The translations under genes were made by a program, and so were the position numbers. This document shows, piece after piece, positions 1 to 15,006 of a DNA stretch of 64,000 bases; position 1 is the stretch's first letter; every line of letters starts with the position of its first letter. Under the pieces are notes generated by a model. It made no database searches. It worked only from the letters and a program-made list of their open reading frames with translations, and had not been told where the DNA came from. The stretch is taken from NCBI GenBank assembly GCA_020086605.1, contig JACBWW010000015.1, forward strand, positions 26,266,335-26,330,334, read 5' to 3'. Source of the DNA: Lanius collurio (Eukaryota; Chordata; Aves; Passeriformes; Laniidae).

Positions 1-3000
1 ATGAAGACAACATTATAAACGTGAGATCTACATGTCCTGTGGAAAAAAATGTCACACAGAGTGGCCTTTGTACTGCACCTGTATGTCACACCTCACTGTC
101 TAATTCTACAGTGGTAGAAATACAGAGGAAGAAAGTGTGACTGGCATGTGTTCACTTTTCTGTACTTTGTGCATCCACAGTGATGGAGACAACCTGTCTC
201 TGCCTTTATCCTGCTCACTCACATGCTGTTTGTCAGTTATCTGCATGGACTTTCCCCAGCTCCCCTCTTTTTTAGCCATATGTGATGCTGGAATGCTTCA
301 CCTGTTACATTTAGTGCTACATGTATATGTATATATATATACACATCATCTTTTAAAACTGGAAATCTTTCCACCGGGCTCTCAAAATAACTTGACTAGT
401 TACCCAAATCAGCTGTGTTATCTACTTACCAAAGAATACATATAACAAATTGCAGGATAAACAATTTTAGCTTTTAGCCAACCGAACGTTGTATTTTCAT
501 TTTTGTTTCACAGGTTTTGCTGGCAACAGTTTTATGTTAATAAATTTCAATCAGAAAATAAAATGACAACTGGTTCATTGATTCCAGTAAGGGTGGAAAA
601 TTGGACAGAATTTCTATACTGAATCAGAGCTACTGAACAAAAACTCAGTGTGCATCAAAATTAATCTTAAAATGTATGTTCACTATGTTGTCTGTAGAAA
701 TAGGTACTATCAAATATCCTTACTCTAAGCCTGTACCAAAACATTCTCCTGAGTGCAAAGAATGTGAAGAGTTAAACACTTCTCAAAACACTACAGACAG
801 AGCACAATACGCTGCACAGAGTATTGATGGCCAAATGAGGATATTAGCTTCCTGCTTCAAAAAAATTAAAAATCCAACACCTTTGATACAGAGTTCATTT
901 GAGTAATTTTAAAGAGAAGAAAATGTAGGAAAGTTTTGTTTTCAAGTGACAGAAAACCTCCCTTCATTTTTTCATTATAGACCCTCACTGAATTCTTTCT
1001 TATCACTGTTACTTCCCAAAGCACTTAAACTTATTTCCTCTTGGCTCTGCATATGCAACAGATGTAAATGCAAAAAGCCTTTTAATACTATCCTCCAAAT
1101 ATACTCCAAGTTTCTTAGCACATTCCTTGAATCTTAGTGCTAACTTCATTTCAGCAGTTTTCAAGGATTTTTTTACAAATTTCAAGTAAGAGAAACTGAA
1201 AGGCTTCCTCTCACGCACAATACTGATCCTCAATCCTCCCCAATGGATTAACACTATTTTCATACGTCTAAAACACTTATTGACTGGGCAAAGACAAACT
1301 ATTCATTGCCTCATGGCATAAATTTTTCTTTGAGAAGGAAACACAGGCATTTCAAAACTCATTAAATAATTAATGTGTTTCAATTGCAGTAAAAAAAAAA
1401 CAGAACTAATTATCAATATCTGCCTAGTGAACCTTATACACTTGGGCTTGTTCTACAAGGACTAATAATTATTTTACAGAAGCCTAGCACCCACCTTCAA
1501 ATAAGCTAAGATGCAGCTGTGAATAGTTTTAAGGTTTAACTCTTATGTTCAAGCAGTGACAACTTCTACAATCTCAGGACTCTCCTGCATCACGCAATAG
1601 GAGTCTGGGATTTATAATTGCCTGGCACTGTTTGCCAGCCCTTTTGGTTTTTTGGTCTCTAGGAAAAGAAACCAGTCAGATCCAATGCACACAAAACAGT
1701 TTAATTGAGCTCACTCTGACACAGTAGCAACAGAAATTGACCACCACAACCCAGCATAGATCCATCCATGCAGAGCAGGACCATTTGCAAGTAAAATCTA
1801 GGAGGAAATTGAGAGTGGGGAGAAAATTCTGCAGGAAGGGCAGGGACGTCTTCTCAGATGATTATCCACAGAAATTGTTTCTTACTGCTTGCACTGATTA
1901 GAGATATATTGAGCTTTTGGTACCAGTCTCATATTTCTTGCCAATATTGGAGTTCTTAATCTATGAGTCTCAGGGAAAATCAGTAGGAAATTCTCATTGC
2001 AAAGAGACTAAGAGAATGTGCCTCAGTTCTCAAATCTGGAAGTGAATGTTGAAATGCATGAAATTGGTGACTGCTTGTAGCTGTGTCTATAAAATAATCC
2101 TGCACGATGGCAGATGCTTCAGGCACCTGATATAATTTTCCCATTGGTTTGTGGAGTTTTTTCTCTAATAACCATGTTGTCTGCATAAAGGTGTGGAAAA
2201 ATGAAAGAATACATTATTTCATGTGTATAAAAAGATTATTTTAATGATGGTACTTAATGCAGTCCAGTAGGGAAATTTGTTTTGCATCCATCCACCTTGC
2301 CACTGTCAATAAAAACCTGCTGCTCACCCCAGAGCTCCTCTGGTGTGAATTTCATGTTTGGGAAAACAGGATGGGAACAATCACCTGGTGATCTATAAGA
2401 GCATGAATGTTTGAAGTCCTGGGCACCTGACTTTCCACTATCTCCCCACCCCATATAGTCATTTACAGTAGCATAATTTTCATGGAGATTAACATTTTAG
2501 GTATCATTTCCGGTGGGTTTTTTAGTGTGAGCTAACTATCCAATGCCTTATGAAAATAAAAAATCTTTTATGAGGCTGGGCAGGTACATGAGCACTGTTT
2601 GGGCAGGAGACTACAGACCTGTTGACTATCTCAAGGTAATTAAAAGTCAAGGGAGCATCAGGAAAATACCTTCTAAAATGCCTTCAGGAAAAAATTGTTT
2701 CAGTTTCTTCCCCAAAGTTAATTTCCTTTTTCTTTTTCAGGTCCACCTAAACAAGACAGCTGCAGCAACGAGACCTGCAGTGACAAGCACTGCAATTTTC
2801 ATGGCAGTGACAATCATGGCACTGGGCTGTAAACTCCTCCAGAGAATCCTTGCACACCACCACAGATGGGATAAATATCCTTGGTTTGTCTCTCAGAAGT
2901 GCAAGAAAGAGACAGAAGAGACTTTTCTCAGGAACTGCACCCATCATCACAGTTCCTTTTCAAATAAAGCTGGACTGCAGTAGGATTGATAGTGCCCCTG

Positions 3001-6000
3001 AGAGCTCAGGGAATCAATACAGGCAGCAGGAAAAGGCAAAAGCAAACTGCTGTAGCTTCTTAAATGAAAATTTATTTTTATCCATTGTCCATTCCCATGG
3101 CAAAAGAACAAGCTTATCACTTCAAACCAAGAATAGAAGGGAGACTAATTCTCTGTCTTGGGAAAGGACAGGAGCTCAGTAGAGGTCACTAAGATCAACA
3201 CTGTATAAAAGAAATCTTTTTTTACTTGACTTCCTGACAAAGGAATTGGACTTGGTCTACTCAGCTGTCTGTCTTTCCACCAATGTATCTGCCAGAGCCT
3301 GCAAGGAAACCAGGGTGCACTATCAAGGTGAAAAAAAAACCAACCAAAAATGTTTAAGCATTCCCCAGGAATAAAGTAAGTTTGCAACACTTTGCAGGCA
3401 GAGAAATCTGCCTCTCCTGGGAGAAGCCCTGGAAGCACCAACAGCTCCATGTTTGGCACCAGTCAACATCATGGATGTTAGAGCTCTGTGTGCTCCCAGA
3501 TATCCCACCTTCATACTGCCTCAGCAGCTCCTCTGAGAGATGATTCCTCAGCCAGCTCCTTCTGGCTGGTTGTCCCATACAATAAGCAGCCAAGGTAAGA
3601 TGGAAAAAAAGTTTTACATTCTTAGGGCAGAAAGATGAAGCACAAGGAAGAAACACATCCTTTCATTTGTGCCTTTGAGTAAGCTGCACACAGCCCTAAA
3701 GCTCACTGGAGTTTCCCATAATTGCACACCAACTGTTATGATTAAAACAAATACCATCAGTCCAGCTTTACTCATGTAAAACGATGCTTAGTTTCTCTAA
3801 TGCCTTCTGCACTATGAAACAAAAATCCAAATACACATATATTTTCATATAAATTTATTCACAAGGATGCTTCACAAGTATGGAAAGGAGCTGATTTCAC
3901 TACAGCAGAAGGTAACAGGACTAAAATATCTTATTTATCTCCACTGTACTTGATCTGTGATGTGGTGTGTGCAGAGAGGCAGGCGGTCCAACTCATGCTG
4001 ATATGGAATCGAGGCTAGGCAGAATTTTAATGACATTCATGACCCTGCTAAATTTGTGTCAGTTCAAAACCCATCAGAGAAGTTCTCTGAAGCCCAGAAA
4101 ACAAGTGGTGTTCATTCACACTCCGTGTATGCTTCTCTCCTACCACAGTGGCGTCCATCTTTATGTGCATCCACATCCATCTACTCTGTAGAGCAACATA
4201 CTCTAAATACATAGAGCTCTATGTGTTGTATGTGGCTTTCAGACTGGTTGCAGAAAACACCCTGTTGAGGAGGACAGAAGACTATTCCACTGAAGAGAAT
4301 TTCTAAATATTTTCAGTGATGGTGATGTGATTGGTAACATACCTTCAGTCTCACTTTCCTTCTTCATGTCCCTCAACTCCTTGATCTGTTAGCTGGGAGC
4401 AACCAGCATATTCAGTCTAACTCTGAGTACTTTGAAGTCCTCCTTTGGAGCTCCCAAATGCCTTTTGTTTAGCTTTCTGAGTTTGTTAAACTTTAAAGAA
4501 AAGAAAATATGGCAGTGTAAACTGTTCCTTCTCTCAAATCTCTTCTCATTAAAAGGGAAAGCTAGCCATATATTAGAAATCTCAGATCTTTTATGACTTG
4601 TTCCTTTTGGTAAAAGAACATGTAGACAGTACTCTGGATGTTGGTGAGGGGGTTGTTTTTTCTGGGAAGAATCCTCCTAGAAAGCATGTTTCATCAGTAC
4701 TCATGTCAGGGAGAAAAATATTTTGGGTGAGAGATAAATCTGTCATGAAGTTGTCACAGCTGACAGGCCTTTTTGTTGATATTATTCCATCTAGTTTGGC
4801 ATCATCTTGTCACAGGAGTGTGTCTCTCATAGTTGTTTACAAAAACATTTTCTGTCCTATAAAAATAATTAGAAGCAATCACAGTCGAGCTTTTACTGGA
4901 GGTAAGGAGGAGGATCCAAGGCACAGCTTTCATGACAGAAGGAGAAGATAATTAAAATTAACTATAAAATTTCTGGAATAATTCTACAAAGTGGTTGTTC
5001 ATCCCATATCATGGAACTAGTACAGACCCAGAAGTTCTGGTCACAGTGTCTTCTTTGCATTTGCTCAATGAACTAACTCAATGTCACGTAATTGGCAGAA
5101 TTGATTACATGGTGATGATTATTGATATATTCAGCACAAACAGTTTGCAAACTGCCAGAAAATCTGCCAATTCATTAAAAATCAACATGCCTGCCCCCAG
5201 AGATCAAGACACTGGGTTGTGTTAACTAAATTAAACACAACTAGAAATTTGATTAGACAACCTATTATATGGAATTAAGGAAAAAAAAAATAAATAAGTG
5301 GTTTCAAATGAGGCATACTTATTTAAAGCCAGGAGGAAGAATTTTCATCAGTTAAGCTTAACTGAAAGATAAATTATACTCCTTTGAAGTATGGGATTAC
5401 AAGAAGACATTTCAATTCAGGGGAAAGATTTAAAGGTTTCATGGGCATGGTACCACACAGTCCCTGACTGGAGATTTCCTTGTTAGCAACTAAAAGTATC
5501 AGTTAATTACAAGTATTTTTAGAGGATGATGAAGTGCCGCTGGTTTTTTTTGTTTGTTTGTTTGTTTGTTTTGTAACCTATGTGGAATATGAGTGCTCTG
5601 GTAAACACAGCTGGGGCTGAGGTTGAACAAAACACAAAGCTAAGGTGCCCTACACTGCTCATTTGGTGCTGGTGCCAGTGCTTGTAAGGAATCAGCTCAT
5701 GACACACCTTTGCAGATTCTGGGCAGAACTGCTCATGGCAGTAGGATCTTGCCCAGTGCATTGTTCATTAAATCTCCTTATGTTTAAGCACAAATATATG
5801 TTTTGTATCATCAAGGAGTACAATTAAAATCCACTAAAATATAAAATAAAAAGCTGAAACTTTGGGGTCAATGAAAATGTATTTGTCATGGTCCTTAGTA
5901 CACACAGGAAGTTGCAAAGCAATCACCTGCATCACTTCACACTCATCTCACTGCTGAAAACTACTGCATGAAGGACATGTCACATGTGTGAATGGATGCC

Positions 6001-9000
6001 ATGATTTTTTTTCATACCTTAGAAAAATTGTTGACCTGGATGTATGCCAGAACTCCATGAGCAACTTTTTTCTTTTAATATGCACTGAAAGCCTTTGACT
6101 GATCTATTAACTAGTCCTGAAATACTGATGTCAGAGGAGGCACTCCCTGAGACTGCAAGAAGTCACTGCCTTGAAAAGCCAAAGGTGCCAGGAGCAGTGT
6201 TTGAGTGAGGATGGTGGTCTTTTCTTTTTTTATAACCTTCTAGTTAGCTCTGGTGGCTGTGAGAAAGTAAAGAAGCACTGTTTTGTTGAGAAATTATTTA
6301 TATAAAGACAAACTAATTTACATGGCAACTGAGAGAAATGAAAACTTGGACAGAGCTATGAAAAAGATGATAGGGATATAGAGGACAACAGAAACACACG
6401 CAAAAGATAAAATATTTTTTTAAAAACACAGAATTTATTTCTTAAGAGTAAACATTGGTGCTCATTTCTGGCTCACACCTACCTCTTTTTACATTAAAAT
6501 ACTTTTCACAAAGCTGAATTAATGAAGACAAAAAACTCTTGCTTCTGACAATTGCTGGAAATCAGAACTGACACATCGCATACATGTTTTCGAGATTTAA
6601 ACCTGTACATGCTTTCAGTTTCCTTGGTCCTGTTATTCATTGTATTCACAAATCAGGTCTGTATATATCTTATGTTTGGCTGGACAGCTGCTTAGAAGCA
6701 AGAGATTTATAATTTCTTACCCTTCCAACATTCCCGACAATAATTTCTTCTCTTTATGACAGTTTAGAAACCACTGAGAAGACAGATTATGACAAATTCC
6801 AGGCCCCCTGTAGAAATTTAACACTCTTTTTATTTTCAGTCGTTTTCAAAATGTACAGTCTAAGTAGAAGGGCTCGGCAGTTGTAGAGGGGATGTTTGCA
6901 ATGTAAATAAATCAGGAAAAGTTACAAATACAATTTTGGAACTAGAATTTCTTTAGTTTCTGAAAGTAACTTGCTATCTGATTCTAGTAGCATTTATGGA
7001 TGATGGGGAGCATCTTTTCTAGTTGGGCTTAATGATCTTTTAAATTTGCATTTGCATGACTTTCAGTAAATAGCTTGGACACAGCTGAAAGAAATATCAG
7101 TTGCCAGTGTCCCCCCCAACCCTAAATACAAATGTGCAACAGCTACTCATTGAAGAACGCAAAAGCATGCATCATCCCTAGAATTTCCTTGTGTATGACA
7201 GATTTTTGCTCTTACCCAAAACTGCAAAGATTCTTGCTGCCCAGAAAAAAGGATGAAAGCTAACTTCCCACTGGAGTCCTACCTTTATCTGCTTGGCTTC
7301 AGTGGAGTGAAGAGGAAGCAAGGGCCTTGCAGGCTGCTGCTCTGTCCTCCTCCTAGATGTATTTAAGGCTTACTTGCTTGTCAGTCTCTTGTCTCTTGTC
7401 AATATCTTGTCATCCCTTGACATCTTTGTTCTGGAAACCTACAGCTTAAGTCAATTAACTAGCAATACTGATAACTTTATCCTTGTTCCTACTGTTTAAC
7501 ACCTGCATTGCCACACAAGCAAGAGTTATATTGTTCAGGATGATGCACTGATATTCCCAGAGATGGTATTTACTTCAAAGCACTGCTATATGAGGAGGAA
7601 AGGGGAAAAAAAAGGGAGAGGGAAGCATGCATAGCATTTACAACCTAGCCAGCATGTAGCACATTTGAACCTATTAAAATGGAAATCATATGAAAACTCT
7701 TACATTGTGACACAGAAAGGGTCAGAGATCAGATTTTGAAAATCCTAATTCAGAAAGAATAGGAGTCTTGCAGACCAAGGGCTTCCACAAAAGCTGAGAG
7801 AAGTTTTTATGTGATATAATGTTTGCCTGTGTTCAGGAGGGCACCATGTTTAGCAGCCTGATGGCTGCTTGAGTCCTCAGTCTGTGAGCTTTGGTCTCCC
7901 ACACAGATGCATATCGGTGGGAGGGGAACACAGCTTGGACCTCCACAAGTCCTTCAAGGCAGTTGACAGTACAGGTGGGAAAATGATTCCATTTCAAATA
8001 CCAGCACTTCTGACTGAGCAGAGAGAATGGATTCCCCCATCCTATCCCTAACTTGTGAGCTGCTGGACTCCTAATGCTCCATCATCTCCGTGTAGATCAC
8101 TGTGGAACTGTTATCAGGAGTGCAGTGATTAAGTGATGCCTCTCTTTGGGAGGGGCTGAGTAAAGAGCAATGTAGGAAGTGTTTGTGTAAAATAATCATG
8201 AGTTTATTTTGATCCTAAATATGGTAAATATGGCATCTTACAAGCAAGTCATCAAAAAAAACCCAAAATAATATGCTTCTTCAGTGTGTTGGTGCCTTTC
8301 TAACAAGATATTATTTGCACTTTCTGGTGCATTTTGATTTGAGTAGCATGAAAGTATAAAAATACAAGTGTAGATGAAACTAATAAAGCCCTAGAGCATT
8401 AGTATCCTTGAAGTTTCCTGATACACATTTTATATGGAAAGATCCTAGAGTTATTTTTAAGCAGTCCTTGTACTTAGATTCATGCACTCCTCTCTCTGCA
8501 GTTCTTCACCTGCCAGGAAAAAAAAAAAAAGATAAAATTTTCCATTCAGTCTGTGTTGTAATAATAAATAATGACAGACTTGGGAGCTGCAGCACAAGAA
8601 GTGAAAAGGAACTTGCCCTGAAAGTTTGGATCATTCCTTGCAGTTAGCAGAGATAACTTTGGATTCTGAGTTCAAATGCTTTTCTGCTTCTTCAGGACTC
8701 CCATGTAGGATACTGAAGGAGCTTGCGATCTGTAAAGACAATGTTGACAACATGATTTGAATCATAATAAGGATATAAATAAATACCTAAAAGATCCTAG
8801 TATCACCAATTATATCAGTGCTAAGAGAAGTTCTTTTGGGAGGAAGAGGAGGCTGTTGCTACTGAGATTTTTTGAAGTTTGTGGACATAGATATCCCATT
8901 GGTCCCCCATGTATCTATTATCACCCTTCTTGGCAGGAGAGAAGAATAATCCATGTGGGAAGAGTAAAATGGGTGCATTCCACATCTGTCTCCAGTACTG

Positions 9001-12000
9001 GAGCAGAGGAGATGTGCAGCAGACAGTCATCCTGCTCTTGGGATGATGACAGAGGGAAAGGGAATGAGAGAGAAAGAGGGAGCTGGGCAGACTTCAACAG
9101 AACATGACACAAGCACTGTAAACTTTTGGAACAGTTGGTACTTAGTAATTATATTACTGCACAGAATTAAAATCAAAACACAGGTGTCAGATATGTGTAC
9201 TGACCGTTACCACTGTAAAGGTTCTTAAATACCATTTTTTCCCACTGGCTTTTGCAGGGGAGGACCAGAAAAAGCCTCAATCTCATGTCTGTAAAATCAG
9301 CACTTCCTCCCCTTCCCTGTGCAGCTTATCAACACCAATTCTCAGTCTCATTATCTGTGTGCACTGCTTGAGATAAGGTTTCAATTGGGATCTCGGGTGC
9401 TGTAGTTACAAAGATCGTGGTTTGGTCTCCACAGGGAAATCAACAGGAGCTGTATAAAGACATTAATATGAAATCAAAGGGCCACTGTGCATGTGACAGA
9501 AAGATCTGAGAAGTGATGCCCCACCACAGACAAATAACCAGTGTTGACCAACTGCTTGTATGGGTAAAAAAGCACAATTACCTTGTATTTGTGTACATAA
9601 CAGAGGTCTCAAATAATTAAAAACACCATAGACACACCTGCTCACAACACTGTGGATCGCACACCAAATCAACACCAAGAGAGCCTCTAGATAAAAAAGC
9701 TCACAGACTCCTCCATTATCTACCAGGATCCTGTGACTGCTTCAGGGATTTTAACATGTTTTGAAAGATGTTGTAACACCGAGATTATTCTCATAGGGGC
9801 AGTTCCACAACAATATGCTTCTGATGACTTGTACTTAAATATCCATGGAGTTTTTTCCTATCTCATCCTCTTCTGCTTTCCTTCTTCCTACCATGATGCA
9901 CAATCTCATCCTCTAAATTCAAAGGTAAGTTCTACAGATACTGCTGCCTGCAAACAAAAGATAGAGCCCCACATAATAGTAACAGTACAACAATGTTGCA
10001 TTAAGCTAGATGGAAAATTTCTAAAGCGACCCATTGGGAAATGCTGATAATACAGAATGAATATATTCTGCAGACAAATGCTATTTTCATCCAAATTCTC
10101 AGTGTATAAATATTATTAAGTCTTACTATCAGAATTTTGTCATGTTTCATTGCAAGAAGTCCAAATATTCTTTGTCCATTCTGGTTTTTGACTAAATAAC
10201 AGAATAAGACTATCAGTTTAGCAGCTCTGAACTTATTGAAATGAGATGTTCTGTATGGCAGGAAGAAAATGTTTCTGCGTGTTTGGTCTGCAAGTTATTC
10301 TGAAGTTTTCATCCCAATTTAAGACAATGTAGAATTTTGAAATTTCAGTCACTTGGATAGCAATTTTTTTTCCAGCCTCATGTAGGTATTGGAGAATGAG
10401 AACAAAGCACCAGAGCCTCCAAAGGAAAAAAAAAAAAAAAGGGAGAAAATAAAATTGTTGGTAGCTGTAAAAACAACTGACTGAGAAACAACTAGTAGCT
10501 TTTCTGAAACACTGTGCAAATAAGAAAATTTGTGACAGTGATTTTAATAAATGTAAATTTTGATTTATTATCTGAGTTGGCAGGCATCACTGTGAGAATC
10601 TCAGCGTAGCTACTGAATCTCTGTGTTAATTTACTTTTTATCCTCTTAATGCATAGAATATTCCTATTTTAATTTCATCAAGGACCTTGTTTGTATGGTA
10701 AGCTTTGCATTCTCTTAAACGCAGAATTATGGAGCTGGCACTACCAGAGACTGTTGCAGATGCAAATGTCACTATCAAACCTCTGCTCACAAGGGTTTCC
10801 AAACAAGACAGCAGGAAATAGTTTACTCCCATATCTGAAAGGAATAAGTCTGAGGAAGATCCTTAGGCTTGGTGGCTATAAGAAATAAAAAGTCTTTTTC
10901 CTGGACTTGAGTCTGTGGTTGTTTATTCACACAGCCAGCCAATGAACCACAGAGACCTGACAGTCACTTGTTCAGTGAGGAATCCCCTGCCAAATGGAGA
11001 ATTACTCCTCTATTTCATACTTCAATTTCTGACACAACATCTTTCATACTGGAGTGTGAGGAATCAGAGAAATTCTTGGGAATGAAGGGCTTGAAGCTGT
11101 TAAAAAAAAAAAAAAATCAGTGACAGTGGGTATAGACAGATGGCAGAAACTCTCCTACAGCCTACTTCTCTTCATTGCCCACAAAACTGGAGATAGAATT
11201 CTAAAAATATATTCCAATTGCCCTAAAAACTAGTATATCTAGTGATTAAACCCTGGAGCTAATTGGGTTACTTAACTGTCAATATACACTACTTCCAGTT
11301 TCAACTCAGAGGGCTAAGTAACTACTTTTAGAGAAAGTAAGTGTAAGGAAAGACATATAAGTTGTCTTGCTAGACTTGTGAGCTGAGCATGAGCTCCCTT
11401 GTGCAGAACTAGGGCAAAATTTTGTCCCCTGCTTTTAGCTTCCCAACAATATTAGAAATATTCTATTTAGAATATTACAAAGAGAAAACAGAGTCACGAA
11501 GGAGAGGGAGAACAGAGATTCTGCTGAGAAGCAAAAATCACAAATAATAATTTCATTTCCTGCAAGCTGCCTGGCGTGGCCCACCCTTCTTTCCCCAGTC
11601 TTTGCCAAAAAAAGCAAGTTGTACCAGTGCTGAACAGGAAGCACACTGTCACAACTCCCTCTTTTAATAAACACGTCTATGCAAAGTTACAACAAATTAG
11701 GAGTTTCTTATTTCTGTTCATTGAACTTGATGGAATCAATAGTCAGCAGGCGCTGGCATGGATTTATTAAGGCCTCAGTAACAGGAGTGGGAAGTCACCC
11801 ACTGGCAACATTTCCCTGTAAACAGGAAACTAGGCTAAAATAAATCTCAGTGCAAGTGAAAATAATGGGTAATACTCAATTTACATTGCAATCTTTTGCC
11901 ATCTAAAACAGCTGAGCTTTTCCCTAAATAATACATGAAAGGCTGCTCAATGACCAATATCTGACAACTGTATTGTCTTGTGAAAAGAAATTGAAATAAA

Positions 12001-13214
12001 ACCAGAGAAACAGTCCTTAGCATTTTGTGCTTATTTTTTGCCTGTCTGAAGCACACCAATCCATTTAAGTAGATTTGCTTTTGATTGAAACCTATGTGTT
12101 CCATTTGACACGTTAGAAATTTAGACATCTGCAAAACAGGTGTTTGTCCTTTTCTCTCAGTATGCAAGTGTATAACACTAGAGCTTAATATTTATTAGAA
12201 ATGTTCAATCAATCTTCTGAGCTTGCAGTTCTGTGGATATATCACATATTAACAGGTCTGGGAATAAAAGTCAAACACAGTACTAGATGTGAAATATGAC
12301 AGTGTTGTAAAAGGATAAAGGATAAATAGAACTTCTCACTTTATTACTATTATAACAAACTTTTTTACTGAGTAAGCCACAAGCAAATAGAAGAATCCAT
12401 TGTGCTGGGCACCATTCAGGTTCTTAACAGGGAAATAAATCTCATCTCAAGTATTTTTCAATGCATGGCCTTGTAGGAATGTTCTTGCTGACCTTACTGT
12501 TGGAGCAGCTCCACTGACAGCAGAGCTGTCACAATGATAAAGTTGTGCTTGTATGTGCTGCAGAATTGGAGCTTTAAAAGATGAAACAAGAAGAGGAGTC
12601 ACAGCCTACAAGGATCTGTATTCCCCATCATATTTAATGGCTGGGAAATGAAGTTAGAGATTACTTTGGGCCATCACAGTCAGAGGTCATCCTTAGCCCT
12701 GGAAATAACTGGCATATATTTTTGGCATTTTTAGCAGGGAGACCAAAGATCCAAATGGGTTTGGTAGACAGAATGCTGTTTTGGTTATCCTACAAATTTT
12801 TTAATTACTATTTAAAAAAAAATTATCTTTTGTATTAATACCCTATTAAATATTAGTAATAAAAGCAAATTAAGGTGATTCCTCAGCAGAAATGTGAGTA
12901 CCTTTCTGGAAAGGTAATAATCAAAACATTGCTCTCAATAACTAACAAACACTTGAAGTTGTTATTCTCACATTGACAGGCTTAAGGATAATAGAAACAG
13001 AATCTAAATATAATAATTTAAATTATGAAATTTCACCCACTCTCAATTGTTCAAAAGCATTTTTTAACAGTTTAATAATAAAAGTACAATTTTAGCTACA
13101 TTAGAGAAACAGAACAAACTACAAGTTTTGGTCTAAGTGTGTAAATTATGGATTTAAAACATTAAAAATTAATCAGGAAAGGCAATGCAGACAACTGAAT
13201 GGAACATTTGAAGA
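1..13214. other. Intergenic, no gene recognised
   Basis: AT-rich sequence with stop codons throughout all frames. The longest open frame (146 codons, plus strand, 2543-2983) shows no recognisable domain, and its length is within what chance allows in this much sequence. Three overlapping minus-strand frames at 3145-3656 lie in a slightly GC-richer patch and are equally unconvincing. Small simple repeats are present: a TA/TG run near 327-350, a TTTG run at 5544-5573 and poly-A runs near 5280, 8519, 10424 and 11101. I see no CR1 or LTR piece that I can name in this stretch. Very old repeats could be missed without a database comparison. Confidence 0.6.
5544..5573. repeat. (TTTG)n microsatellite
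   Basis: A T run followed by about six copies of the tetranucleotide TTTG. It is an ordinary simple repeat in intergenic DNA. On the minus strand it reads (CAAA)n. A similar tract occurs at 26822-26851. Confidence 0.9.
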
Positions 13215-13285
13215 GGTTAAAAAACTTGAGTTCTGGTCCCAGCTCACTGACTTATTTAATCTTTCTGTAGCACCTGAGTGAACAG
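13215..13285 (+). repeat. Possible MIR-like SINE relic
   Basis: A short stretch around 13228-13265 resembles the core of the ancient amniote MIR SINE. It reads GAGTTCTGGTCCCAGCTC, then a gapped segment with CACTGACTTA, then AATCTTTCTGT. The match is by recall of the general family core and is short and gapped, so it could be coincidental. Confidence 0.3.
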
Positions 13286-13289
13286 CTCC

Positions 13290-15006
13290 TGACTTCAGGA
13301 GGTATTTTCTGAAGCTGCCACATCACTGTAGTTTGAACCAGATGGGAACAAAAATCAGTGTCTAGGAAAACCCAGAACCAAGATTAAACATCTGAGTGAT
13401 CTTTTTTTTTCTCTCTAGTTACATTTGATAACTAAGGACTTCTAGATCCAGTATAGTTGGTCTCCAAAATAAGAAGGCTTCAGTGGAAATGCGATGGGGC
13501 ATCACTGAAAGGTCATAGTGAAGTTCGCACCCATGGGAAGAGCAGGAAGGATTGTTTGACTGAGGTACCATGAAAAGCCTTATTTAGACATAATTCTGGT
13601 GATTCGTGTTGCTTGAAACAATCTACCAAACTCAGCAAAAAGGTTTTTGAAAGGACTCATACTAAAAGAACGGTCGAGACACTTGTTATGTCAAAATGTC
13701 ACGTGGCGGTATGCAGGTCAGAGGAGGATATCTTCCTTGGAACTTGTCTCCTTTCAGGGATTCCCATCCCTTACAGTGGGAAGGTGCTGCCCCCTCACAT
13801 TATTCTTTCCCCATTAACAGCAGACATCATGCTGGATACAAAAAATTTCCCAGCCACCCCACCCGAGAAAATTACATTCCCTTGGCAGCTTGTGTTTGCA
13901 TCTTGCAGTCAGACTGACTGAAACTATCTCCATTGACAGAACATGCAACTGGCACCAGGCATAAATACAGGATGGCAATGGAATAAAGGATTTCTCATTC
14001 TCTCTGAAGATGAGTCTGAATGGCAGTGACAGATAATTCCAGAAGTGGGAGGATTCTAATTAAATGAAAAGAGAAAAAGAGCAATCCAGTCAGAGCAGTG
14101 TCAACAGTGTTACATAATTTCGTGTGCAGATTTGGTTTATCCTAATCTGTTCCTGGTTTGCATGCATCCACTTAGGCTGAATGTAAAGGCCTGTCCCTGC
14201 ACTGTGGAAGTACTGGAGACACAAGAACATTCTCTGTTGCAGCTGTTTTGCACTGCTGTCTGCAGAGGGCAATGTCTTACATGTTGTTCAAGAATTATAG
14301 ATTAGGTATCAGTAAGTGGGGTAAAATGCGGTTTTGAATTGAACATTTCTTTTATAAATGTGATTTCAGACATATTAGGTATATTGCAAGCTGCCACACA
14401 ACACATTCAGAAAGTTCTGCCTTGCTTATTCTGCCTCCAAATTTGATTAGTGTGAGGAGGGAACCAGGAGAGTCCCTCATAAATTACATTGTTTACTCCT
14501 TTTGCCATTGAATTCTGGCATACCAAGGTTGCATCACTAAAAAGTGTTTAGTTGCATATCCTCTAAAAGGTTATGCAACTATTATGTCTCACTGCACAGT
14601 CTTAAAACATAGACTATTTCTTCCACCAAAGTTTATATTTATTCAAATTTTATAATTTCAATGTTTCATCTTTTAAGCAAAATGTTCACAGTACAATCTC
14701 AGACTCCTTATTTCACATTTCATATTGAGTTATGCTGTTTTAAGGATAGTTATGCTTAACATTTCTACTTCTATCAAGTACTTAGTGCTTCATTCCAGCC
14801 TGCCTTTGAAAACTAATACCTTGGCTTCTTAAATTGATTTACTCTACTTGGACCCTTTATAATTTGCACTGCACAATACTAAAGTTAAAACTGTTAAAAA
14901 CAGAAAAGAGGAGTGGCTTTACTCACCCTTTTTTTTTTGTATGTCTGTGTTATATTACTTGTTGTAAGGTCAAGCAGTGCACAGTATAGAAACACAGGAT
15001 GATAAC
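13290..15006. other. Intergenic, no gene recognised
   Basis: Unique AT-rich sequence. Two overlapping plus-strand frames at 13613-13921 and 13696-13917 are open at once, which points to a local shortage of stop codons rather than a gene. No splice-flanked exon or named repeat is visible. Confidence 0.6.

Noticed and set aside
2543..2983. 146-codon plus-strand frame with a pyrimidine tract and AG at about 2728-2740 and a Cys-rich alternative frame
   Set aside because: The apparent splice acceptor is a common pattern. The Cys-rich reading comes from repeated TGCAGTGACA-like words and stops after about 30 codons. No matching domain was recognised.
10860..10970. AATAAA followed by a GT-rich stretch as part of an old LTR
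   Set aside because: No TATA box, ends or duplication could be found, and a single poly-A hexamer is common by chance.
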